Source: Clostridiales bacterium (GTDB lineage Bacteria > Bacillota > Clostridia > Saccharofermentanales > Saccharofermentanaceae). Taken from it: a stretch of DNA of 64,000 nt. Shown piece by piece: positions 39,922 to 48,747 of the stretch. A model generated the notes under the pieces. That model was not told the DNA's origin. It did no database searches and saw only the letters and a program-made list of their open reading frames with translations. The DNA is taken from the NCBI GenBank assembly GCA_017428545.1, contig JAFRQR010000020.1:186001-250000 (forward strand), in the 5' to 3' direction. Position 1 is the first letter of the stretch. Each line of letters opens with the position of its first letter. The position numbers and the translations under genes were made by a program.

Positions 39922-40707
39922 TTACAGATAGTACTCGACTTCATCCACTTTACCGCCGAGATTTAAGACATTTAGGATCTTCGTCCTGTACTCCTGGAAA
40001 GTGTCCTGTGCACGGGCACGAGGACGTGGGAGATTAATATCGATGACCGCCTCCACTTTTGACGGTCTTGCCGACATGACGACGACCTGGTCCGACATAT
40101 AGATCGCTTCATCCACATCGTGGGTGACCATGACCATCGTCATGTTGTGCTTTTTCCAAATATTGACGATCTCATCCTGAAGATTCATCCTGGTAAAGGC
40201 ATCGAGAGCGCCGAGCGGCTCATCAAGAAGCAGTACGGACGGATGTCCCACGAGCGCTCTTGCCAGAGATGCCCTCTGCTGCATGCCTCCGGAAAGCTGA
40301 TGCGGATAAGACTTTTCAAAGCCTTCCAGTCCGACAAGTTTAATAAAATCCGCAACATCCTTTTTCTGCTCTTTATAAATATGTCTGGCCTTAAGTCCGA
40401 ATGCGATATTTTTTTCGACCGTCAGCCACGGAAAAAGGTTACTTCCCTGAAATGCAAATCCTCTGTCACTTCCCGGCTTTTTAATTTCTTTGCCGTCTAA
40501 TTCGATCGTGCCTTTTGTCGCTTTGTCGAGTCCTCCGATGATACGCAGAAGCGTCGATTTACCGCAGCCCGAAGGTCCGATGAGACTTACGAAAGATCCC
40601 GGTTTAATATCCAGTGAAAACCCGTTTAATGCAACGATATCTTCTTTTGTAGGATCGGTATTCGGAAACTGTTTGTATACATCTGTGATATGGATCTCTC
40701 CTACCAT
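39922..40707 (-). CDS. NitT/TauT-type ABC importer ATPase (SsuB-like)
   Basis: 261 residues from the ATG at 40707, which overlaps the permease stop and follows AAAGGAG. Walker A GPSGCGKST, Q-loop FQGSNLFPWLT, signature LSGGMQQRASLARAL, Walker B VLLLDEPLGALD. Closest to ATPases of nitrate/sulfonate/taurine importers. In this region, beside cysteine and nitrogenase-like genes, an organosulfur substrate is the natural inference. Confidence 0.92.
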   Translation of the reverse strand: MVGEIHITDVYKQFPNTDPTKEDIVALNGFSLDIKPGSFVSLIGPSGCGKSTLLRIIGGLDKATKGTIELDGKEIKKPGSDRGFAFQGSNLFPWLTVEKNIAFGLKARHIYKEQKKDVADFIKLVGLEGFEKSYPHQLSGGMQQRASLARALVGHPSVLLLDEPLGALDAFTRMNLQDEIVNIWKKHNMTMVMVTHDVDEAIYMSDQVVVMSARPSKVEAVIDINLPRPRARAQDTFQEYRTKILNVLNLGGKVDEVEYYL

Positions 40708-41663
40708 TTGATGACTCCTTTCTGCCATGTCAAAACTTTGTCACGAACCTTGAAGAGGATCGTCAGGGTCAGTGAACAGATCACGGCGATGATGATAAGT
40801 CCCGCATACACTCCGTCGTAAAGCATGACGGATTTCTGCCAGTTGATATACCAGCCGATTCCGCTGGAATTACCATTCATCTCGACCGCCATCAGTGTCG
40901 CAAAAGAAGACACCGTCCCGTAAAATGCACCGAGGAAAATACTCGGCATCGCGGCAGGAATCGCCACGTGGATGATCTGGTACAAGGTCGAAGCACCAAG
41001 TGTTCTGGATACCTCAAAGTTGACATTATTAATGCTCTGGATCCCGGAAGATGTCATCAAAGTGACCGGAAACCACACGGCAAAAGCGATAAGAAATACA
41101 TTTGCCGCATGCGTTGTCGGGAAGGTCGACAGCGCCAGAGGGATCCACGCCGTGGTCGGGATCGGTCCGATGATCTTCGTGATCGGATTGAGCCAGTACC
41201 CTACGATCTTAAAGTAACCGAGCATAAGGCCCGTAAGAAATCCGACGACCGCGCCCCAGGCAAATCCGGTGGCAAGAAGCTGGAGGGAATCTCCGACATT
41301 TTCCAAAAGGAACATTCTGCTTTCCACCAGAAGTCCGATGATACGATCCAGCGACGGGAAATAAAGTGTCGGCAGCATCGTGGTCTTCGTCGTGACGAAA
41401 TTCAAAAGAAGCAGAAATACGATCACGCCCGTCAGAAAAGGAGCTTTGTGGATGATCCTCTTTCTGATATTCTCGTTAAAAAGACCGATCAGGATCTCAA
41501 GGAGGATCACCCCTCCGATCACCGCCAGAAGATAGAGGTAATACGGATGATCCATCTTCTTTTGTTTTCCGTTATTTTCAATGTTGTAGTAGATCAGAAC
41601 TGAAATTGCTATTGCGATGAAAGGCAATAGCAATTTCAGGACTGTAAAAAGTTTCTTGTTCAT
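40701..41663 (-). CDS. NitT/TauT-type ABC importer permease (SsuC-like)
   Basis: 320 residues, with two extra N-terminal helices (about 8-25, 43-62) before the six-helix permease core. The EAA loop (SRTLGASTLYQIIHVAIPAAMPSIFLGA, about 225-250) couples to the ATPase. The sequence TTAWIPLALSTFP matches sulfonate/nitrate-type permeases. Co-transcribed with the binding-protein and ATPase genes. Confidence 0.9.
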   Translation of the reverse strand: MNKKLFTVLKLLLPFIAIAISVLIYYNIENNGKQKKMDHPYYLYLLAVIGGVILLEILIGLFNENIRKRIIHKAPFLTGVIVFLLLLNFVTTKTTMLPTLYFPSLDRIIGLLVESRMFLLENVGDSLQLLATGFAWGAVVGFLTGLMLGYFKIVGYWLNPITKIIGPIPTTAWIPLALSTFPTTHAANVFLIAFAVWFPVTLMTSSGIQSINNVNFEVSRTLGASTLYQIIHVAIPAAMPSIFLGAFYGTVSSFATLMAVEMNGNSSGIGWYINWQKSVMLYDGVYAGLIIIAVICSLTLTILFKVRDKVLTWQKGVIKW

Positions 41664-41680
41664 GAAATCCTCTTTAACAG

Positions 41681-42766
41681 TTACTTATTCACCTCGACAA
41701 ATTCGCCGTTCTCATATTTATATGAATCCGGGACACCTTCGAATCGGGTGAATGCCTTATCGATAAATACTTTCGGATCGTCTGCCTTCAGTTCTCCGAT
41801 CCTTACCAGTTCCGTCGCCGCATTTTCGATCGTATCGGCCGCGATACTAACGGACGGTCCGTAGTTATAAGATGCAAGGAGCGAAGCATTGATCTCAACG
41901 TCACCGGAACACTGGTTATTATCGATCTGGATCTTTGCTGCTTCTTTCGGATTGGCCTGTACAAAAGCACTTGCCTTCAGCATGGCTCTTGTATACGCGG
42001 CAGCGGCTTTCGGATTCTCCTTGGCAAGTCTTGAAGTAACGAATGCCATACAGCAGTATTCATTTTGGAACTTCTCATCGGTACTCAGATCGAGGATCTT
42101 TCTGAAGCCGTACTCCTGTTCTGCGCTGTATGCGACCGGGTCGTGAAGTGCGACTACATCGACTGCGCCGTTTTCCAGTGCCAGCGGAAGATCCGTAAGT
42201 CCGTATACGACCCACTCGACTTCAAGGTTTTCGGTCGTAACACCGATGCCGTTATCGAAAAGAAGTCTCTTCAGGGCGATGACCGAGGAATCTCCGATAC
42301 CCGGAACACCGATCTTCTTGCCTTTCAGATCTGCTACGGATTGAATCTCCGAATCGGGCTTAACGTAGTACTTCGTACATCCTGTATGAAGTCCCGCGGT
42401 AAATGTGATCTCCAGTCCGTTATCGATCTGCGGGATCATCGCACCGGCGAGCTGTGTCGATGCATCGACTTTATTGGAAGCGACCAGGTCCGAAAGATTA
42501 TTCAGGTCGATCTCCTCGACTCTCCATGTGATGCCTTCTTTACTGAACTCTTCTTCGAAATATCCGTTGTCGATCGCGATGTGAAGTGGCGCGAGGCAGA
42601 GCGAACCATTTGCTGTTCCGATAATGATGTCTACGTCACCGCTACTCTGTCCGCCGGCTGCTGTCGTTCCCTCGCTGCTCTTTTTCTTGCTACAGGCCGC
42701 CATACTCGATATCGTCAGTGCTGCTGTCAGCATCACGGATAGTACTCTCTTAATTGTTTTCTTCAT
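41681..42766 (-). CDS. NitT/TauT-type substrate-binding lipoprotein (SsuA-like)
   Basis: 361 residues from the ATG at 42766, 10 bp after GGAGG; the longer frame runs into the leader and promoter. Signal peptide with lipobox SMAAC. Mature part has the SsuA/THI5-like order: APLHIAIDNGYFEEEF, then DLKGKKIGVPGIGDSSVI, then AAAYTRAMLKAS. Binds the ligand outside and delivers it to the permease. Substrate class (sulfonate, thioether or similar) is inferred from neighbours. Confidence 0.92.
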   Translation of the reverse strand: MKKTIKRVLSVMLTAALTISSMAACSKKKSSEGTTAAGGQSSGDVDIIIGTANGSLCLAPLHIAIDNGYFEEEFSKEGITWRVEEIDLNNLSDLVASNKVDASTQLAGAMIPQIDNGLEITFTAGLHTGCTKYYVKPDSEIQSVADLKGKKIGVPGIGDSSVIALKRLLFDNGIGVTTENLEVEWVVYGLTDLPLALENGAVDVVALHDPVAYSAEQEYGFRKILDLSTDEKFQNEYCCMAFVTSRLAKENPKAAAAYTRAMLKASAFVQANPKEAAKIQIDNNQCSGDVEINASLLASYNYGPSVSIAADTIENAATELVRIGELKADDPKVFIDKAFTRFEGVPDSYKYENGEFVEVNK

Positions 42767-42779
42767 GTGTTTCATTCCT

Positions 42780-42893
42780 CCCTTATCTATTGCAGAAAGA
42801 AAAAAACCGGCGATCTTCTTCACCGGCTTTTCTTTACTTCCGGTGATCTTTCCGTCACCGGTCATGTTGTTTGAACCGGCGCTCTTTCTGCTT
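42780..42893 (-). promoter_or_regulatory. Leader of the ABC importer operon with competing CCGG hairpins and a terminator
   Basis: In the minus-strand leader CCGGTGA pairs with TCACCGG (a perfect 7-bp stem, about 42863-42842), then AAAAGCCGGTG pairs with CGCCGGTTTTT (about 42833-42806), a terminator. Five CCGG segments in about 80 bp can pair with one another in several ways. No known riboswitch class was recognised. Confidence 0.55.
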
Positions 42894-42899
42894 GAAAAG

Positions 42900-42956
42900 A
42901 GCATATCATTGATCTCCGGTCTTGAATAATGCTTAACTTTTATCGTTTGCGATAAC
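42900..42956 (-). promoter_or_regulatory. Promoter and dyad operator of the ABC importer operon
   Basis: Minus strand: GTTATCGCAAACGATAA (42956-42940), 11 bp, TATTCA (-35), 17 bp, TATGCT (-10, 42905-42900). It matches the cysK-operon promoter in operator and all spacings, pointing to one regulator. Confidence 0.62.
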
Positions 42957-42970
42957 CCGTTTTTATCACA

Positions 42971-42998
42971 AAAAAGCACCTGTTTTCAGGTGCTTTTC
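42971..42998 (-). terminator. Terminator after the first LysR gene
   Basis: AAAAGCACCTG-TTTT-CAGGTGCTTTT, a strong stem with T-runs on both strands. It is made of two inverted copies of the over-represented word GTGCTTTT. Confidence 0.85.
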
Positions 42999-43006
42999 GC
43001 TATGGA

Positions 43007-43909
43007 TCACTCTTTATATTTTAGCAGCTCATCGATGTATCTCTGCCCGATCTCACTGAGCTTGTGATTGGCGCGGACGATGTATCCGATCGTGAGCGGA
43101 TCTTCTTCTTTCAGCTTGATCGTCACGAAATCACGCTTGAGCGCGAAGCTGTCAGTCATGACGCCCGTGCCGATCGAATAGCCGTTCATAGCCGCCATGA
43201 GTTCCGCCGAGGTTGCGCGGTCGTTGGTCTTGATGAGTTTTTCAAAAGCATAGTCGCCGAGCGCTTCTTCCGTCAGGTAGAAATCATTCTCGCTGCTCTG
43301 GTCAAAAGAGATGCACGGATAGTCTTTCAGGTCTTCAAGAGAAAGCGCCTGAGCCGAAGCAAGAGGATGCGTTTTCCAGACATAAACGAACGTCTCTCTC
43401 GTGATCAAGGGGGTAAACTCCAGCTGGTACTCGCGGAAGAGTTTTCTCATGACTTTCTCGTTTGTTTTGGAAAAAGCAACGACGCCGACTTCACTGTCGA
43501 GGCTCCGGACATTGGAGAGGACCTCGTCCGTCCGCGTCTCATGCACGGCAAACGTGTACTTGCCGTTATCGTATTCTTTGACGACATTGATAAAAGCATG
43601 CACCGCAAAAACATAGTGCTGCATTGACACGCTGAAATGTTTCTTATCAAGATCCCGGTCGAGATAACGGTCTTCGATGAGCTCATACTGGCTGACCGCT
43701 TCCTTCGCATAAGCGAGGAATTCCTTGCCCGGATCTGTCAGGCGGATGCCCTTGTTCGTACGCTCGAAAAGCTGGATATTCAGTTCCTCTTCAAGTTCTC
43801 TGATCGTCGAAGAAAGCGCCGGCTGCGATACGAACAGGCGGCTTGCGGCCTCGCGGAAAGACTTGGAACTTGCGATCGCAATTACATATTTCAACTGAAG
43901 AATCGTCAT
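43007..43909 (-). CDS. LysR-family transcriptional regulator 1
   Basis: 300 residues. N-terminal winged helix (LQLKYVIAIASSKSFREAASRLFVSQPALSSTIRELEEEL) and a C-terminal effector-binding domain. It starts 6 bp after cysE and probably belongs to the cysE operon; the ABC importer operon begins just downstream behind its own promoter. With its paralog at 47425 it is a candidate for binding GTTATCnCAnACGATAA. O-acetylserine or a reduced sulfur compound would be the expected effector of a cysteine-regulon LysR protein. Confidence 0.92.
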   Translation of the reverse strand: MTILQLKYVIAIASSKSFREAASRLFVSQPALSSTIRELEEELNIQLFERTNKGIRLTDPGKEFLAYAKEAVSQYELIEDRYLDRDLDKKHFSVSMQHYVFAVHAFINVVKEYDNGKYTFAVHETRTDEVLSNVRSLDSEVGVVAFSKTNEKVMRKLFREYQLEFTPLITRETFVYVWKTHPLASAQALSLEDLKDYPCISFDQSSENDFYLTEEALGDYAFEKLIKTNDRATSAELMAAMNGYSIGTGVMTDSFALKRDFVTIKLKEEDPLTIGYIVRANHKLSEIGQRYIDELLKYKE

Positions 43910-43915
43910 ACGGCA

Positions 43916-44848
43916 TCACTTCTCCTTTGATGTTTTCTTTGCGCCTGCCTTCTTATTTACATATTTCAGTTCCTGTTTCTTGGCACTGACCAGCGTTCCG
44001 TTTTCGACGGAGTTCACAAGGAACGTATTACCGCCGACCGTGACATCGTCTCCGATCACGGTCTCACCGCCCAGGATCGTTGCGCCGGAATAGATCGTGA
44101 CATTATTTCCGATCGTCGGATGGCGCTTGACACCGCTTAATTTCTGGCCGCCGCGGGTAGAAAGGCCGCCGAGTGTCACGCCCTGGTAGATCTTGACGTG
44201 CTCGCCGATGATCGTCGTCTCGCCGATAACGATACCTGTTCCGTGATCGATGAAAAAGTGCTTGCCGATCGTCGCACCCGGATGAATATCGATACCGGTG
44301 ATGCTGTGGGCATACTCGGTCATCATACGCGGGATCATGGGCACGCGCAGAAGATGCAGTTCATGCGCGATGCGGTAGACCGAAATGGCAAATAAACCCG
44401 GATACGAGAAGATGATCTCTGCTTTGCTTTTTGCCGCCGGATCTCCTTCGAAACCTGCATCGACATCCGTCTCCAGACTCGCTCTGATCTCCGGGATCTT
44501 CTTCATAAAAGCAAGCGTCAGTTCCTTGGCTTTTTCGTCCAGGACATCCTGCGGCGCAGCCGCAAATTCGTCCGTGTATTTCAGTACGATCGCGACCTGC
44601 TTTTTCAGATGGAAGATCACATCTTCGATCGTTGAGGACATCGTATTCTTCAGGGTATATACCCTGAACACCTTGTCGCTTAAATACCCCGGGTAAAGCA
44701 CTTTCAGAAGATTGTCCACGACATTGATGACCACTTCTTTATCCGGCTGGTGATGGACATCGATCGCATTGATCGTCCGCTCATCCTCATAGTCTTTTAA
44801 TATCAGATCCACGACATTCTGGACCTCTTTATCGTTATATTTTCCCAT
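43916..44848 (-). CDS. cysE: Serine O-acetyltransferase CysE (EpsC-type)
   Basis: 310 residues from the ATG at 44848 (AAAAGGAGAACC upstream); the longer frame overlaps the neighbour. N-terminal helical domain, then left-handed beta-helix hexapeptide repeats with GIDIHPGATIGKHFFIDHGTGIVIGETT and GVTLGG. It acetylates serine with acetyl-CoA, giving the acceptor for both CysK-like enzymes. Co-transcribed with MalY-like and LysR genes. Confidence 0.95.
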   Translation of the reverse strand: MGKYNDKEVQNVVDLILKDYEDERTINAIDVHHQPDKEVVINVVDNLLKVLYPGYLSDKVFRVYTLKNTMSSTIEDVIFHLKKQVAIVLKYTDEFAAAPQDVLDEKAKELTLAFMKKIPEIRASLETDVDAGFEGDPAAKSKAEIIFSYPGLFAISVYRIAHELHLLRVPMIPRMMTEYAHSITGIDIHPGATIGKHFFIDHGTGIVIGETTIIGEHVKIYQGVTLGGLSTRGGQKLSGVKRHPTIGNNVTIYSGATILGGETVIGDDVTVGGNTFLVNSVENGTLVSAKKQELKYVNKKAGAKKTSKEK

Positions 44849-44868
44849 AATGGTTCTCCTTTTTGCTT

Positions 44869-46071
44869 TCAGGCTTTCTCCACCACGTGATCGCGGATAC
44901 GGTCCATACACTCTGTAAGGGTCGCTCTCGGAACGGCGACATTGATCCGCTGAAACCCTTCTCCGGTCTTTCCGAAGATCTTGCCGCTGTCGAGCCACAG
45001 CTTTGCTTCGTGGATGATCCTTCTGTCGATCTCCTCGGGCGAAAGTCCCGTACCGCGGAAATCCAGCCACATAAGATACGTGCCTTCCCCGTCGATGACT
45101 TTGACGCCGGGAAGATTTTCCTCTGTATATTTCTTTACAAAAGCAATGTTCTCCTTGATGTAAGCGATCACGTGCTCATACCATTCCTCGCCATGTTCAT
45201 AGGCGGCCTGTGTCGCCGTAAGTCCCAGCGCCGAAAGCTGGCTGATACCTGCTGCATCGACCTGCTTTTTAAAGGGTCTTCGTATCGTCGCATTGGGGAT
45301 GAAGATATTACTTATGAGCATGCTGGCAAGATTAAATGTCTTACTTACCGAAGTACATACAATACAGTGGTCTTCAAACTCTTTTTTCACTTTCGCAAAG
45401 ACCGTATGCTCCCCGTAAAGCGCGAAATCATTATGGATCTCATCGGCCACGACAAGGACATCGTGCTTTAAACAGATATCTCCCAGTCTCTCCAGTTCTT
45501 CTTTTGTGAATACACGGGATGACGGGTTCTGCGGGTTGCAGAGCAGGAACAGTTTGATGTTGTTCTCGACGATCTTCTTTTCGAAGTCTTCAAAGTCGAT
45601 ATGGTAACGGTTATCGTCTCCGAGCACGAGATCGTTACTTACGATGACGCGCTTATTGTCCTCGATGACTTCGGAAAAAGGATAGTAGACCGGCTGCTGG
45701 ATCAGGACCGGATCGCCTTCTTTTGTAAACGCTTTGACCGCCATGGCAAGTGCGAATACGACGCCCGGGGTCTTTACGAGCCATCTCGGATCGACGTCCC
45801 AGTCATGGTGGCGCTTCATCCATCCCGCGACCGCATTAAAGTACGCATCGTTATGGATGTCGGCGCCCGTCTCCGTATACCCGAAGATCGCATGCTTCGT
45901 TCTCTCGATGACTGCATCCTCGACATAGGAGCTGGTCTTAAGGTCCATGTCCGCGACCCACAGCGGCAGAACATCCGCCGGCATGCCTCTCCGTACGGCG
46001 AAATCGTATTTCAGGCTGTCTGTGTGTCTTCTTTCAATTACTTCGTCAAAATTCAGATTCCGTTCCGGCAT
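44869..46071 (-). CDS. MalY/PatB-type C-S lyase (cystathionine beta-lyase family)
   Basis: 400 residues, class I/II PLP aminotransferase fold. PLP lysine in SVSKTFNLASM (about 237) and VVADEIHNDFALYG as in MalY/PatB. Family members cleave cystathionine or S-alkyl cysteines to a thiol, pyruvate and ammonia. The role here may be in methionine synthesis or in releasing thiols from imported sulfur compounds. 20 bp upstream of cysE. Confidence 0.93.
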   Translation of the reverse strand: MPERNLNFDEVIERRHTDSLKYDFAVRRGMPADVLPLWVADMDLKTSSYVEDAVIERTKHAIFGYTETGADIHNDAYFNAVAGWMKRHHDWDVDPRWLVKTPGVVFALAMAVKAFTKEGDPVLIQQPVYYPFSEVIEDNKRVIVSNDLVLGDDNRYHIDFEDFEKKIVENNIKLFLLCNPQNPSSRVFTKEELERLGDICLKHDVLVVADEIHNDFALYGEHTVFAKVKKEFEDHCIVCTSVSKTFNLASMLISNIFIPNATIRRPFKKQVDAAGISQLSALGLTATQAAYEHGEEWYEHVIAYIKENIAFVKKYTEENLPGVKVIDGEGTYLMWLDFRGTGLSPEEIDRRIIHEAKLWLDSGKIFGKTGEGFQRINVAVPRATLTECMDRIRDHVVEKA

Positions 46072-46141
46072 CTTTTATTCCTTCTTTCTCGTTTCTTTAT
46101 CGGAAGGCGTGATACTTAGTGACCCGAAATCGTCCTTCCTT

Positions 46142-47290
46142 TTATACTCCGGCAAAAGCACTTTCCAGGTCCCCGAGGAGGTCCTCTACGTCCTCTATCC
46201 CCGTTGAAAGGCGGAGCGTGCAGGGCGTGATGCCGTTTCTTAGTCTTACTTCTTCTTTTACATCCGCATGCGTCTGTGTCGTCGGATACGTGATCAGGGA
46301 CTCCGTACCGCCGAGGCTCTCTGCGAATTTGATGATCCTTACGTTTTTCAGGATCGCAAGTGCCTGCTCTTTTGTATTCACATCAAAGGTGATCATGGAG
46401 CCGAAGCCTCTTGCCTGCTTTTTCATGATCTCGTACCCGGGATGCTCGGGAAGCCCCGGATAATAGACCTTCTTCACCGCCTTCTGGTCCTTCAGCCAGT
46501 TCGCGATACGGATCGCATTTTCCTGCGCTTTTTCCATCCTTATCCCCAGCGTCTTGATCCCGCGGATCAAAAGCCAGCTGTCAAAAGGCGCAAGTCCCGA
46601 ACCTGTCGTCTTGATCAGGAACCGCAGTCTCTCTGCGATCTTCGGATCCTTCGTTACGATAAATCCCGCCAGTGTGTCGTTATGTCCGCCGAGGAATTTC
46701 GTGCCGCTATGGATCACCACATCCGCGCCGAGCTTTAATGGATTCTGGAAATACGGCGAAAGGAACGTATTATCCACGATCAGCAGAATTCCGTGTGCCT
46801 TAGCGATTCCGGCGATCTTCTCAATATCCGATACACGCATCATCGGGTTCGTCGGTGTCTCGATATAGATCGCTTTTGTATTCGGACGGATCTCCTTTTC
46901 CAGATCCGCGGAAGAACAATCTACAAAGGAAAACTCATATCCGTTCTTCTTCGAAATATTATCGAATAACCGGATGCTTCCGCCGTAAAGGTCCGCCTCG
47001 GAAATGATGTGGTCTCCCGGCGAAAAAAGCTCGAACAGCAGCGTGATCGCCGCCATGCCGGTCGATAGTGCAAAAGCATCGATGCCGTCTTCAAGGCCGC
47101 AGATGATCTTTTCAAGATGCTCTCTGGTCGGATTCTGAAGCCGGCTGTAGTCGAAACCGGTGCTTTTGCCGACCTCCGGATGCGCATAAGTTGCCGTCTG
47201 ATAGATCGGAAAACTCAGCGATCCGTAATGATCCGTATTTTTCTCTTCATCAGTTAAGTGAAGACATCGTGTATTGATTCCCCTGGTCAT
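46142..47290 (-). CDS. Trans-sulfuration PLP enzyme (cystathionine gamma-synthase/lyase family)
   Basis: 382 residues. Cys/Met metabolism family: YSRLQNPTREHLE, ETPTNPMMRVSDI, VDNTFLSPYFQNPL and PLP lysine in HSGTKFLGGHNDTLAG (about 197). From sequence alone gamma-synthase, gamma-lyase and O-acetylhomoserine enzymes cannot be separated. First gene of the run with MalY-like, cysE and LysR 1. Confidence 0.92.
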   Translation of the reverse strand: MTRGINTRCLHLTDEEKNTDHYGSLSFPIYQTATYAHPEVGKSTGFDYSRLQNPTREHLEKIICGLEDGIDAFALSTGMAAITLLFELFSPGDHIISEADLYGGSIRLFDNISKKNGYEFSFVDCSSADLEKEIRPNTKAIYIETPTNPMMRVSDIEKIAGIAKAHGILLIVDNTFLSPYFQNPLKLGADVVIHSGTKFLGGHNDTLAGFIVTKDPKIAERLRFLIKTTGSGLAPFDSWLLIRGIKTLGIRMEKAQENAIRIANWLKDQKAVKKVYYPGLPEHPGYEIMKKQARGFGSMITFDVNTKEQALAILKNVRIIKFAESLGGTESLITYPTTQTHADVKEEVRLRNGITPCTLRLSTGIEDVEDLLGDLESAFAGV

Positions 47291-47424
47291 GTGTTTTTTC
47301 TTTCTCCCATACTCCGGCAGGATCCCCGCCGGGTTCTTTTGTATAGGAATATAACATCCGATCAGTTTTTTGAATAATCGTCATTTCGTATCACTGACCA
47401 TAAGTAAAATCTATAACGGGAAAA

Positions 47425-48336
47425 TTACTCCAGTACGTTCTCTTTATACTTGGCAAGTTCGGCGACATATTTCTCGGCAAGTTCACTTAAGACAGAGGAC
47501 TTTCGGGAGATATATCCGATCGTCATGGTCTCTTCTGTGTCGAGCTTCACCGCACAGTAATCCGTGCCGTTTAAGTCTTCGCAGATGATGCCCGAACAGA
47601 GCGTATATCCGTTGATGCCGACCATCAGGTTCAGAAGCGTTGCACGGTCATTGGCGCGCACGATCCGCTTATAATCGTAGGTACTTAAGACCTCTTCCGC
47701 ATAGTAAAAAGAGTTATACTCGCCCTGCGCAAATACCAGGCACGGATACTCATCGAGATCCTGTAAAGTAACAAGTTTCTTCTTCGAAAGCGGATTGTTT
47801 TTACTCATATATGCATAGATCCCGCACTCGAAAAGCGGCGTGAACTGCAGTCCCGCCTCATTAAAGATCTTCGTCATGACGCTCCGGTTAAAGTCGTTGA
47901 TATAAAGAACGCCGATCTCGCTTCTCTGGTTTTTGACGTTCTCGATGACTTCATGCGTCTTCGTCTCATGGATCTCAAACTCAAATTCATCCATACCGTA
48001 CTGCTTGATAACTTCCACAAATGCATTAACGGCAAAGGTATAGTGCTGCATGGAAACATGAAACTTGTGCTTCACTTTCGCACCGGAAATAAACCTCGCT
48101 TCAAGCATGTCATACTGCTCGATGACTGATTTCGCATACCCCAGGAATTCACTTCCCTTTACCGTCAGTGAGATTCCGCTCTTGGTACGCAGGAAGATAT
48201 CAAACCCGACCTCTTCCTCAAGAGATTTCAGGGCAGCTGTCAGCGCCGGCTGGGAAATAAACAGTTTCTTCGCCGCATCATTAATGGAGTTTTCCTCCGA
48301 AAGTGCGATCACATATTTTAACTGGTTCAGTGTCAT
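47425..48336 (-). CDS. LysR-family transcriptional regulator 2
   Basis: 303 residues, same architecture as LysR 1 and clearly its paralog (LNQLKYVIALSEENSINDAAKKLFISQPALTAALKSLEEE; SMQHYTFAVNAFVEVIKQYG versus SMQHYVFAVHAFINVVKEYD). Begins 6 bp after iscU, so it is likely co-transcribed with the iscSU genes. A 134-bp gap separates it from the trans-sulfuration gene. Confidence 0.92.
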   Translation of the reverse strand: MTLNQLKYVIALSEENSINDAAKKLFISQPALTAALKSLEEEVGFDIFLRTKSGISLTVKGSEFLGYAKSVIEQYDMLEARFISGAKVKHKFHVSMQHYTFAVNAFVEVIKQYGMDEFEFEIHETKTHEVIENVKNQRSEIGVLYINDFNRSVMTKIFNEAGLQFTPLFECGIYAYMSKNNPLSKKKLVTLQDLDEYPCLVFAQGEYNSFYYAEEVLSTYDYKRIVRANDRATLLNLMVGINGYTLCSGIICEDLNGTDYCAVKLDTEETMTIGYISRKSSVLSELAEKYVAELAKYKENVLE

Positions 48337-48342
48337 AGGGGC

Positions 48343-48717
48343 TCACTTCTTCTTGTTCTGATAGTCTTCCAGTGCGTTCTTGATCGCTTCCTCCGCCAGG
48401 ACCGAACAGTGCATCTTATGTGCCGGAAGTCCGTCGAGGGCTTCAGCTACGGCCTTATTCGTCAGTTCCAGTGCTTCAGTGACCGGCTTTCCCTTGATCA
48501 TCTCTGTCGCCATCGAACTAGAGGCAATTGCAGATCCGCAGCCGAAAGTCTCGAACTTAACATCCGTGATGATCTCGTTATCGATCTTCAGATAGATCTT
48601 CATGATGTCGCCGCACTTGGCGTTACCGACCTCGCCTACACCGTCCGCATCCTCGATCACGCCGACGTTTCTCGGGTGAAGAAAATGATCCATTACCTTT
48701 TCACTATATAAAGCCAT
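48343..48717 (-). CDS. iscU: Fe-S cluster scaffold IscU/NifU-type
   Basis: 124 residues. Three cluster-binding cysteines: GNAKCGDIMKIYL (about 35), TFGCGSAIASSS (about 60) and MHCSVLAEEAI (about 104). Builds Fe-S clusters with sulfur from IscS. GGAGGTGCAAT ribosome site; 30 bp after iscS. Given its place in the region, it may feed the NifH/NifB/component 1 clusters. Confidence 0.94.
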   Translation of the reverse strand: MALYSEKVMDHFLHPRNVGVIEDADGVGEVGNAKCGDIMKIYLKIDNEIITDVKFETFGCGSAIASSSMATEMIKGKPVTEALELTNKAVAEALDGLPAHKMHCSVLAEEAIKNALEDYQNKKK

Positions 48718-48747
48718 ATTGCACCTCCAAAATGCTATGTGTTTTTC

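Noticed and set aside
42780..42893. SAM, guanidine or T-box riboswitch before the ABC importer genes
   Set aside because: None of the conserved cores I know for these classes is visible; only hairpins and a terminator are supported.
42862..42909. 15-codon frame (MICSFQ...) as a leader peptide of the ABC importer operon
   Set aside because: By the shared promoter alignment, transcription should start near 42893, so the start codon is not transcribed; only one Cys codon is present.
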